Assembly (NCBI RefSeq): GCF_015207395.1
Contig: NZ_JADEWX010000010.1
Span: forward strand, 1-64,000
Source of the DNA: Nodosilinea sp. LEGE 07088
Lineage (GTDB): Bacteria > Cyanobacteriota > Cyanobacteriia > Phormidesmidales > Phormidesmidaceae
Reading direction: 5' to 3'
Length of the DNA: 64,000 bases
In this document: piece after piece, positions 30,951 to 37,793 of the stretch
How the letters are laid out: each line of letters starts with the position of its first letter
Position numbering within the stretch: the stretch's first letter is position 1
The notes under the pieces: model-generated
The model's database searches: none
What the model was told of the DNA's origin: nothing
The model's input: only the letters and a program-made list of their open reading frames with translations
Program-made: the position numbers and the translations under genes

Positions 30951-31940
30951 ATGTGGAAAGTCTTGGGCTTTATTCAAAAAAATCTCGTCTGGTCAATTCC
31001 GGCCTTTATGGTGGCCGGAATCATCGTCGGCGCATTGACCAATCCAGCCCCCCTCAAGTCGCTGATCATTCCCCTGACTTTCCTCATGGTGTATCCCATG
31101 ATGATTAATCTGCAGATTCAGAAGGTGTTGTCGGGGGGCGACACCAAAGTGCAGATAGTCACCCAGGTCATCAACTTCGCCGTGGTGCCGTTTTTTGCCT
31201 TGGCGATGGGTCGAGTGTTTTTTGGCGATCGCCCCCTGGTGGCGCTGGGCCTGTTGCTGGCGTCTCTGCTGCCCACCAGCGGCATGACCATTTCCTGGAC
31301 GGGCTTTGCCAAGGGCAACCTGAGCGCTGCTGTCAAAATGACGGTGATTGGGCTGATTCTGGGGTCTATCGCCACTCCGTTTTATGCCAAGTGGCTCATG
31401 GGCACCGTAGTCGAAATTCCGTTGGCAAGTATTTTCAAGCAAATCATCATTATTGTTTTCTTGCCCATGATTCTGGGGTTTGTCACCCGCATTGCCCTGA
31501 TTCAAGCTGTTGGGGCAGATAAATACAACAAAAATCTCAAACAAAAGTTTCCCGCCTTTTCCACCATTGGCGTTTTAGGCATCGTGTTTGTGGCGATGGC
31601 GCTGAAGGCGAAAGACATCCTCGCCAATCCATTAGTCTTGCTTTCATTCTTAATTCCCCTAGCGATCTTGTATGCGGGGAATTTTCTCCTCAGTACCCTG
31701 GTCGGTAAGTTCTTTTTTGAACGGGGGGATGCGATCGCCCTGGTCTACGGCACGGTGATGCGGAATCTGTCCATTGCTTTAGCGATCGCCATGACCGCCT
31801 TTGGCAACGAACAAGGCTCCGAAATTGCCTTAATCATTGCCATGGCCTACATCATCCAGGTACAGGCCGCGGCCTGGTACGTGAAATTTACGGATAGAAT
31901 ATTTGGCCCTACTGAACAAGTGCAGACCCAAGCCGGTTAG
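30951..31940 (+). CDS. ACR3/bile-acid:sodium symporter family carrier
   Basis: 329 residues, about ten membrane helices. The fold matches ACR3-type carriers, but the helix that carries the essential Cys of arsenite exporters (APCTAMV) reads LLPTSGMTISW here, and the whole protein has no cysteine. Arsenite export is therefore unlikely. Similar carriers occur with sulfur genes, so the substrate may be a sulfur oxyanion or organic acid; that is inference. AGGAG lies upstream of the ATG. It ends a plus-strand run beginning with petC, and a PII-like protein nearby could regulate it. Confidence 0.85.
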   Translation: MWKVLGFIQKNLVWSIPAFMVAGIIVGALTNPAPLKSLIIPLTFLMVYPMMINLQIQKVLSGGDTKVQIVTQVINFAVVPFFALAMGRVFFGDRPLVALGLLLASLLPTSGMTISWTGFAKGNLSAAVKMTVIGLILGSIATPFYAKWLMGTVVEIPLASIFKQIIIIVFLPMILGFVTRIALIQAVGADKYNKNLKQKFPAFSTIGVLGIVFVAMALKAKDILANPLVLLSFLIPLAILYAGNFLLSTLVGKFFFERGDAIALVYGTVMRNLSIALAIAMTAFGNEQGSEIALIIAMAYIIQVQAAAWYVKFTDRIFGPTEQVQTQAG

Positions 31941-32001
31941 TGGCACAGGTTAGATCAATCCTTTGGGGACGCATTCCGTCTTTAGACCATGGATTTCTTC
32001 A

Positions 32002-32241
32002 ATGATTGAACGCCTTGGGATCACAGTTTTGGTGGATAACACCGCTGGCGGTAGGGGACTGCTGAGTGAGTATCGTATACATGCCACCCTTGAATGCTTA
32101 AAACGGTATGACATGCAATTGCTCGGTGCTAACCATTGCACCGGACTAACAACCATGGGCGCTTTGTGGCATAAATTGGGCGATCGCTGTGTCGATTGCC
32201 GGACATGCACTCAGGTGGTAATCGTTTGGCAAGCAGACTAA
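32002..32241 (+). pseudogene. Internally deleted metallo-beta-lactamase-fold gene
   Basis: From the ATG at 32002, MIERLGITVLVDNTAGGRGLL resembles the start of MBL-fold proteins of the dihydropterin/aminobenzene phosphate synthase group. It then jumps to LLGANHCTGLTTMGALWHKL, the HCTG motif near the C-terminus of the same family, and ends TQVVIVW. About 150 residues, including the HxHxDH metal site, are absent. This is the stump of a gene lost by internal deletion, lying between convergent runs. Confidence 0.65.
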
Positions 32242-32249
32242 GGAAATAG

Positions 32250-32768
32250 TTACTTGACGATCATCTCCCCAGCTGTTTTCCACCCGGCAAAACTGGGCGG
32301 AAAGCCCTGAACGTTGTCATAGCCCAACAGGTGCAATGTCATCACCCCCATCGCCGATCGATAGCCCGTCGAACAGTACAGCACCACGGGGCGATCGCGG
32401 ACAATTTTATCCAAATTATCCGTCAAGGTTCGCAGCGGAATATTGATGGCGTTAGGAATGTGGCCAGACTGATATTCCGAAGGCTCGCGCACATCGACTA
32501 ACACCGCTTCAGGGTTGGCTAACCGACTTTTCAAGCTGGCCACGTTCGAGATCGCGTAATAGCCAGTAGGCATCGACGTGAGGAAGCGATCGACTCCCAA
32601 TTTTAACTCCAGGGATGCTTCAGGCAGAGATTGATCCCCTTCTTGTAAGATCGCTTCAGTGGCTGGTAGCGGTGCTGCCAGTACCGAGCTTGGCCCCACC
32701 CCCAACCAGAGGCAGACCCCCAGGGCGAGCGCCAGCACTACGGCCCGAATTGATTTGCTAAATATCAT
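32250..32768 (-). CDS. Exported rhodanese
   Basis: 172 residues. A signal peptide (VVLALALGVCLWLGVG..VLAAP) is followed by a spacer and a rhodanese domain: AVLVDVREPSEYQSGHIPNA, active site YCSTGYRSAMG, GFPPSFAGWKTAG. It should act in the periplasm or thylakoid lumen on thiosulfate or persulfide. Its start overlaps the end of the methyltransferase gene by 11 bases; both are translated from the message beginning at the hydrolase gene. Confidence 0.9.
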   Translation of the reverse strand: MIFSKSIRAVVLALALGVCLWLGVGPSSVLAAPLPATEAILQEGDQSLPEASLELKLGVDRFLTSMPTGYYAISNVASLKSRLANPEAVLVDVREPSEYQSGHIPNAINIPLRTLTDNLDKIVRDRPVVLYCSTGYRSAMGVMTLHLLGYDNVQGFPPSFAGWKTAGEMIVK

Positions 32769-33516
32769 GAATATCTCCTAAAGTGGGTTGTCTAGATTTG
32801 CTCTGGCCGTGGGCTAATTCAGTCTTAGAATCGATCGATGCTCGGGTTGCTACGCCAGCAATATGGGGGCTAACCACCGGAATAGATAGTCGAAAGGTCT
32901 GATAGTCCACTGTTGCAAACCCTGCCTTTTCCAAGTTTCTCCAGGTTTCTCGGTTGGGATGGCAGTGATCAAACACCGTCTTCCAGACCGGCGTAATGCC
33001 ATCCTGAACGGTGCGAGTGCAGGTACCGTCGGTTGCGGCAACGTGCTCCATAAAGACAAACTTGCCGTCAGGTTTTAGCACTCGCTGAATATCCTTTAGA
33101 GTCGTGTCAATGTCAGTCACAGAACACAATACATAGGTGCTCACCACCGCATCCAGGCTGCCGTCTTCGACCGGAAATTGCTCAGCTGGCTGACCATGTA
33201 GTTCGATATCTTTCAGTCCGTGGCGTTCGGCCTCTTGACGAATATAGAGATGGGTAAACAGGTTAGGCTCTACCCCAATCCAGTGAATGTCTGGGGGAAA
33301 ATAGGTTAAGTTCGTCCCTGCTCCGGGGCCAATTTCTAATACCCGGCCCTGCAAATGGCCCAATAGCGATCGCTTCAGGTCGGCCATTGTGGTGTAGTCG
33401 TGGCAATCATGCAGCTTGATGGTTTGCTCATCTGCCTCGGTGGCCTTGGCCATTCCCCAGGCCAAAACCCGTCTATACCCATTCTGCCAACCTGCGCTGT
33501 TCGTTATGGGGCTCAT
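32758..33516 (-). CDS. Class I SAM-dependent methyltransferase (UbiE/type 11-like)
   Basis: 252 residues. The SAM site is GRVLEIGPGAGTNLTYFP, with acidic VEPNLF as motif II and DAVVSTYVLCSV / VLKPDGKFVFMEHV as motifs III-IV. This is the methyltransferase 11 type related to TMT1/METTL7 proteins, which methylate thiols including sulfide; such an activity would fit the island, but is inferred. Middle gene of the hydrolase-methyltransferase-rhodanese operon (35 bases after the hydrolase). Confidence 0.85.
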   Translation of the reverse strand: MSPITNSAGWQNGYRRVLAWGMAKATEADEQTIKLHDCHDYTTMADLKRSLLGHLQGRVLEIGPGAGTNLTYFPPDIHWIGVEPNLFTHLYIRQEAERHGLKDIELHGQPAEQFPVEDGSLDAVVSTYVLCSVTDIDTTLKDIQRVLKPDGKFVFMEHVAATDGTCTRTVQDGITPVWKTVFDHCHPNRETWRNLEKAGFATVDYQTFRLSIPVVSPHIAGVATRASIDSKTELAHGQSKSRQPTLGDIHDI

Positions 33517-33551
33517 TATGATGTCTCTATCTCCTGGTGGTTGGTCAAACC

Positions 33552-34445
33552 CTAGGCCAGTAAAGGCAAGAGTTTACGAATGAGGCCGATCGTCACCGCT
33601 GGTTGCTCGAGCTGCGGGGTAAATCCCACGTCATCCAGGTAGTAAACGTAGCGAATAGCTTGAGGGTTCATCTCTGCTAGCCGACGACCGACGCTAGGAT
33701 GGGTAAACTCAGAGCCTTTGCCCCACAGCAGGGCGGTCGGCACCGTCAGGTCTGTGATGTATTGGGACAAGTCAAAGCACAAATCCCCTCGCACAAAGGA
33801 GAGCGCGGCATACTCAGCGTTGTCTTGTTGAGCCGATTGCAGATAGGCTTCCACGATTTCAGGGCTAATTCGTGCGGCATCGGCAAACTGACGCTGCTCT
33901 AAAAAGCTACGAATGCCAAAACTGTTAGCCACCCCTGCACCATACAGCAAATGGTTGAGCGGGGGGGCATTCACAGACTGGGCAAACTGGGCAAACCCGC
34001 TTTTGCGATAGTCTTTGCCAAACTCGGCTAAACCCGCAGCGGTGGTGACAATTAATGACTTGAATAAGTCAGGTCTTTCGACGGCGGCCCGAATCGTGAA
34101 GGCCGCTGTTAAGGCTGAGGCAATAACGGTTGTGGGAGCCTGACAGGTCTGCTCCAGAAACTCAATGATGCTGGCGATGTAATCTTCGGCCCGATAGTTA
34201 CGGACGGGATGATCGGAGCGGCCCCAACCCACTAAATCGGGGGCCAGAATTTGATAATCAGCGGCAAACGCCGGATAAACCTTTGACCATTCGTAGGCAG
34301 ACGACCCACCCCCTAGGCCGTGCAGAAACACCAAGGCTTCTTTTAATGGAGCTTCATCCCACGGTTCTCCTTGAGCCGTGTAGTAAGCCATTTTGCCTAG
34401 CTGGGTCGTCATAGACCGTTCGCCAAAACCACGAGGGATAAACAT
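33552..34445 (-). CDS. Alpha/beta hydrolase with an altered nucleophile elbow
   Basis: 297 residues. Oxyanion strand VFLHGLGGGSSAYEWSKVYP, PDLVGWGRSDHP, and a late TALLWGKGSEFTHP strand are standard. Where GxSxG should be, the sequence is VIASALTAAFTI, so the elbow glycines are missing and only a Ser remains; the late His region (DDVGFTPQLEQP) lacks a clear His. It may be a non-hydrolytic or atypical member. The start is uncertain: ATG 34445 has AGGAGGGG 16 bases upstream; ATG 34412 has a weaker site. First gene of a three-gene operon with an AACTAAAT motif about 45 bases upstream. A fragment of a second copy is at 24051. Confidence 0.8.
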   Translation of the reverse strand: MFIPRGFGERSMTTQLGKMAYYTAQGEPWDEAPLKEALVFLHGLGGGSSAYEWSKVYPAFAADYQILAPDLVGWGRSDHPVRNYRAEDYIASIIEFLEQTCQAPTTVIASALTAAFTIRAAVERPDLFKSLIVTTAAGLAEFGKDYRKSGFAQFAQSVNAPPLNHLLYGAGVANSFGIRSFLEQRQFADAARISPEIVEAYLQSAQQDNAEYAALSFVRGDLCFDLSQYITDLTVPTALLWGKGSEFTHPSVGRRLAEMNPQAIRYVYYLDDVGFTPQLEQPAVTIGLIRKLLPLLA

Positions 34446-34479
34446 CTGTTATGAGCTTGCGCCCCTCCTAATAGCTTCT

Positions 34480-34503
34480 TTTAATATAACTAAATAATCA
34501 TAG
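34480..34503. promoter_or_regulatory. AACTAAAT-type candidate operator upstream of the hydrolase operon
   Basis: TTAATATAACTAAATAATCA contains AACTAAAT at 34488-34495, the fifth region with this motif. It lies 43 bases before the hydrolase start on the minus strand, where a repressor would block the promoter. Confidence 0.45.
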
Positions 34504-34875
34504 AGTGACAAAGCAAAGGGAAGCTCGGCTTCCTTGGCTTTACCCCCTTGGGTTAGGAACGCCTAGTCGCTTTCAGCCTCTATTTCGGCTTAGTCTAATC
34601 TGGGCCAGTGGGTAGATTGGCGGGTCGTTGCGCCCGATGTCATACACCAAAGAGCTAAAAATCGCGATTGGCCGATTGCCAATGTTTCAACAGCGGTTGA
34701 ATGACCACGCTGAATAGATAAACTGCCCCAGCAACTAGGATGATCGTGGTCCCAGAGGTAAGGTGAGCGCAATAGTACTAACAAATTAGGCTAGTCGAAT
34801 AGAGATTACAAAGCAGCACTTTGGCTTGCAAGCTTGCAACCAATAATGACTGAGACCTGGGTAAAGCCAGGATGT
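34504..34875. other. Intergenic boundary between the sulfide island and plasmid-type genes
   Basis: No supported gene. A hairpin at about 34511-34541 (AAGGGAAGC / GCTTCCTT with a bulge) could end transcription. A perfect 14-bp palindrome, TTGCAAGCTTGCAA, lies at 34826-34839. Open frames here lack ribosome binding sites. Confidence 0.4.
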
Positions 34876-35040
34876 CTATGTTTCGTCTAACGGACTGGAC
34901 TGACCGCTGTCCACCCCTCGAGACGGGTCGTTCTTATTAAGGATGACAAGCGCCCTGTCGATGTCTCGAACTTTGATGCCTCTCAGGGCGGTCAGAATAG
35001 TTTTGATGAGAACGACTTCATCTGTAGTCAGAGTGATCAT
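34876..35040 (-). CDS. Short 54-residue protein of unknown function
   Basis: GGAGG lies 7 bases before an ATG at 35040. The product, MITLTTDEVVLIKTILTALR then GIKVRDIDRALVILNKNDPS, is charged and helical with a Ser/Asp-rich end, and has the composition of a real protein. No domain is recognised. It lies divergent from the ribbon-helix-helix gene at 35195 in the plasmid-type region. Confidence 0.5.
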   Translation of the reverse strand: MITLTTDEVVLIKTILTALRGIKVRDIDRALVILNKNDPSRGVDSGQSSPLDET

Positions 35041-35111
35041 GCTTTTCCTCCATTGGCAGCGCCAGCGTAAATTGGGGTATGGGAACTGCGGTGATGATCC
35101 ATCATAAGGCG

Positions 35112-35130
35112 ATTGCCTTTATAAGGCAAT
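35112..35130. promoter_or_regulatory. 8-bp inverted repeat, candidate operator
   Basis: ATTGCCTT-TAT-AAGGCAAT is a perfect inverted repeat 65 bases before the ribbon-helix-helix gene and between two divergent genes. It has the size of an RHH or HTH dimer site, so autoregulation by the neighbouring gene is plausible. Confidence 0.4.
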
Positions 35131-35194
35131 ATCCCTAGATTTGTGTTGCTAAAAATAGCAGCATAGGTAAGTAGCCTTAAGGTAGGTTAAGCGA

Positions 35195-35392
35195 GTGCCA
35201 AAGCCAGCTAAGCCACAGATCAGGGTGTATATCACTGAGGAGAAAGATCGGCTGCTGAAGGCGATCGCGGGTATCAAAGACTCCTCGGTAAATGCGATCG
35301 CCAATGAAGCCATCGACCATTGGCTAGCCGAGGCAGAGCAACAAGAAATTATCCAAAAGTTCAACCTCGATCAGCTGGAGGAGTTGAGTTAA
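35195..35392 (+). CDS. Ribbon-helix-helix-type small protein
   Basis: 65 residues with a GTG start (35195). PQIRVYITEEKDRLLKAIAG and SSVNAIANEAIDHWLAEAEQ follow the RHH pattern: one beta strand, then two helices with a conserved N-A-I turn. Such proteins bind DNA as dimers and often serve as antitoxin or plasmid copy/partition regulators. A matching inverted repeat lies just upstream. It converges with the partition operon. Target is not known. Confidence 0.7.
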   Translation: MPKPAKPQIRVYITEEKDRLLKAIAGIKDSSVNAIANEAIDHWLAEAEQQEIIQKFNLDQLEELS

Positions 35393-35434
35393 CCTCTCAT
35401 CGCTCAGTTTTATGGACAACCCCTAGAGAGCGCT

Positions 35435-35806
35435 TCACATTGTCCTTTGCCCTGGCTCAAATTGAGGTTCTGCCAGATCCTGCTGTAGCTCCCGACGAAT
35501 CAGGACAAACCGCTGCACATCTGCCTGGGTCAGCCAAGACTCAATCTCGTAGAACGTTTGCTCATTGTCTCGCTGAGTCCGCAACGTGAGAATTGTCTCC
35601 GGCCGGTGATGAGCATCGCCCTTAAACTCGATGTTCAGATCGCGCTCCCTTTTCACAATCGTGTAAAACTGCTTGCCCTCGAACACCCGCTGCCCCCGAA
35701 CTTGGTCGCGGCAAAACCGCTCCAGCAGCAGCACCGCCGTCCCCGCGATCTGCTCCTGGGTCTGACGGTCAACGGAGATAGGTGTCCTAGGTCGCGGCGG
35801 ATTCAC
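35435..35806 (-). CDS. Hypothetical protein of the partition operon
   Basis: 123 residues. A Pro/Arg-rich start is followed by TQEQIAGTAVLLLERFCRDQ, a basic centre (FYTIVKRERDLNIEFKGDAH) and an acidic tail. No domain recognised. Its start overlaps the stop of the 162-residue gene by four bases (ATGA), so it is the third gene of the ParM-like operon. A role in plasmid maintenance is inferred from that position. Confidence 0.65.
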   Translation of the reverse strand: MNPPRPRTPISVDRQTQEQIAGTAVLLLERFCRDQVRGQRVFEGKQFYTIVKRERDLNIEFKGDAHHRPETILTLRTQRDNEQTFYEIESWLTQADVQRFVLIRRELQQDLAEPQFEPGQRTM

Positions 35807-36291
35807 GTCAAGTCATTGATAAAAGGGTTGAGCCCCGCCATGATGGCGGCATCATCTCCCAAGAACTCCCGCAGTGGCTGATCCACCGGCCCTGAATCAG
35901 TCGGAGTTGTGATGGGTACTGTTGTGGTGGATGCCACGGGGTCTTTAGCTGATGGCAAATGCTGTGGAGTTGGCCCAACCACTGGGAGAGCTATCGTGGT
36001 TGGCAACACCGGAGCATCGAGAGCATCTAACTCTGGGAGAAACCGCTCCTTGATTTCTAGAATCTGAGTCGTCAATTGCTGAATTGATCGCATTGCCTGT
36101 CGCCGAATTTCATCCTGGGAAGCCTGAACTGCTGCCATGGCAAACGGGCCATAACAGCCATTCAGGGCTGATCGCATTCGGGCATGGAGGTCATGGCGCG
36201 ATCGCCCACGGCAATAACCGATCACCGCCACATCCAGCTCATCCCGGCTGGAGTACTGAATCCGGGCCTTTGTTTCTGACGTTTGGGTCAT
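35803..36291 (-). CDS. Probable DNA-binding partner of the ParM-like protein
   Basis: 162 residues. Residues 1-85 are charged and helical (SSRDELDVAVIGYCRGRSRH; DEIRRQAMRSIQQLTTQILE); residues ~90-140 are a Pro/Thr-rich linker; the end (LREFLGDDAAIMAGLNPFIN) is a short acidic motif that could bind a filament. Actin-type partition systems need a small ParR-like protein that binds the centromere and contacts ParM through its C-terminus. Layout and position, 45 bases after the ParM-like gene, fit that role. Sequence identity to known ParR is not visible, so this is inference. Confidence 0.6.
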   Translation of the reverse strand: MTQTSETKARIQYSSRDELDVAVIGYCRGRSRHDLHARMRSALNGCYGPFAMAAVQASQDEIRRQAMRSIQQLTTQILEIKERFLPELDALDAPVLPTTIALPVVGPTPQHLPSAKDPVASTTTVPITTPTDSGPVDQPLREFLGDDAAIMAGLNPFINDLT

Positions 36292-36335
36292 GCTTCTGAG
36301 TCCTTATCTTTGCTGCAATTGGAGAGAGTTTGGCG

Positions 36336-37469
36336 CTAGCGGGGCTGGGTTGGCTTGGCGCTGTACATAAAGGTCTTGAACAACCCATAGACATCGGCCC
36401 ATCGAACGCTGGTAATCAAGTCAGGTTCAGCCGTGCCATCCTGGCCCCGCAGTACGTCGGTCATCTCCTGCCGCAGGGATTCGGCCCAGGTGATCTGTTG
36501 AGCAAGCCCGCGCTGGTCAAAAAACTGCTCCAGCTCTGGCTGAATGAAATAGGCAGCACCCCCGCCCACAATTACCTCCACCTCAGCCGAGGGCAGCCAC
36601 TCCACCAGAAACTGGTTCACTCGATCCAAATAGAACTCACGGGCGTAGCTACAGGCCTTAGCCAGGTCGAGAGCTTCCTTGCGGCCTGGGACGTGAAAGG
36701 TGGGGTGCCCCTGAAGGATTGCTTCCAGCAGAGCCGGGTCATCGGGAGCGACACCCGGTAGCTCAGTGGCACACTGCTTCAGGTATTCCACAAATCCTGG
36801 CCCCTGGGAGGTGCTATTGGTTTCCTGGGGCGTGCTGCCCTTCTCGAAGGTGAGAATAGAGAGATTGCGGTGGCCAAACATAAGGACGACGACGGTGGAG
36901 TCGCGAATCCCTACCCCAGCTCTGGCCAGCTGCAACCCCTTGGCCAGGTAAAGCCCGGCCCCCTCTGGCTGCATCTCGATGCGCTCTAGCTGCCCAAACA
37001 GAGACCTGCCCCGAAAGCTGAAGTCTGAGATCGCCCCCAGAATCTGGGCCTTTAACTCCTTGCGGTCTTGCCAGTATTCTTCCAATGGCAGCAACAGCCC
37101 CAGTTGGGCGATGAACTCACAACCTGAGCTGTCGGAATCCTGGGCTACCAGAGTCTTCTCAGCGATGACGCCGAGGGTAGCCAAGATTTTGTAGACGGCG
37201 CGATCGCGCTTGGGCAAAGCCAGACCCGAGTCACCTTTTTGGGCGATCGCTAACGCCCCAATGGCATAAGCACTACTCCCCACCATCACATAGGCACTGT
37301 CCTCCGGTTCCTGGCTAGTCAGCCCTCCTAACATCAGCCGGTCGAGCCGGGCGGGGTTCAGTCGAGCCACCTGGGGGTCTAGGTGCAGCAGGTAGGGCTG
37401 GCCCTGCCAGTAGAGGCACTTGGTGGCAGAGCTGCCCATGTCGATGTAGGTCTGAATGATTTGGGTCAT
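36336..37469 (-). CDS. ParM/StbA-like actin-family partition ATPase
   Basis: 377 residues. YIDMGSSATKCLYW is the phosphate-1 motif of the actin/Hsp70 fold; STVVVLMFGHRNLSILTF is phosphate-2; VEVIVGGGAAYFIQPEL is the adenosine motif. Together they mark a plasmid-type bacterial actin. Such proteins polymerise with ATP and push plasmid copies apart. It heads a three-gene minus-strand operon with a putative centromere-binding partner, giving a complete type II partition cassette. This is the best evidence that the window, or this part of it, is or was a plasmid. Confidence 0.8.
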   Translation of the reverse strand: MTQIIQTYIDMGSSATKCLYWQGQPYLLHLDPQVARLNPARLDRLMLGGLTSQEPEDSAYVMVGSSAYAIGALAIAQKGDSGLALPKRDRAVYKILATLGVIAEKTLVAQDSDSSGCEFIAQLGLLLPLEEYWQDRKELKAQILGAISDFSFRGRSLFGQLERIEMQPEGAGLYLAKGLQLARAGVGIRDSTVVVLMFGHRNLSILTFEKGSTPQETNSTSQGPGFVEYLKQCATELPGVAPDDPALLEAILQGHPTFHVPGRKEALDLAKACSYAREFYLDRVNQFLVEWLPSAEVEVIVGGGAAYFIQPELEQFFDQRGLAQQITWAESLRQEMTDVLRGQDGTAEPDLITSVRWADVYGLFKTFMYSAKPTQPR

Positions 37470-37793
37470 AGTTCGAATGCCAATGACAGCGTTTAATCAA
37501 CATCGACTGTAGTTTTGATAAACTTCAAGAGAAACAAATTCCACAGGTTCAATAAACCTTTCGCGAGCGACAGCAGAAATTTCTTATTCATACTCAATTT
37601 TAGGATAACCAGAATCGCTAAATCCATCCTAATTGCTATAAGTCAAATAATTCATTCAATGCTTCAATCTCAAAATTGACAATCCAGCTCATGAATTTTC
37701 TTTGTCAACTCAAAATTTGAAGCGCATTAGTCTAAAATCATAAATTAAATCCTAATTGATATTGTCTAAGTCCACGCGCAATAGGTCAAATAA
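37470..37793. other. AT-rich intergenic region
   Basis: About 320 bases, very AT-rich, between the start of the ParM-like operon and the 698-residue gene. It would hold the promoter and probably the centromere of the partition system, but I see no clear iterons. Repeated TTGATAAAC/TCAATTT-like words are too degenerate to call. Confidence 0.4.

Noticed and set aside
30951-31940. Calling the carrier an arsenite exporter
   Set aside because: The essential cysteine is absent and no ars genes are nearby; the ArsR-type regulator here sits with sulfur genes.
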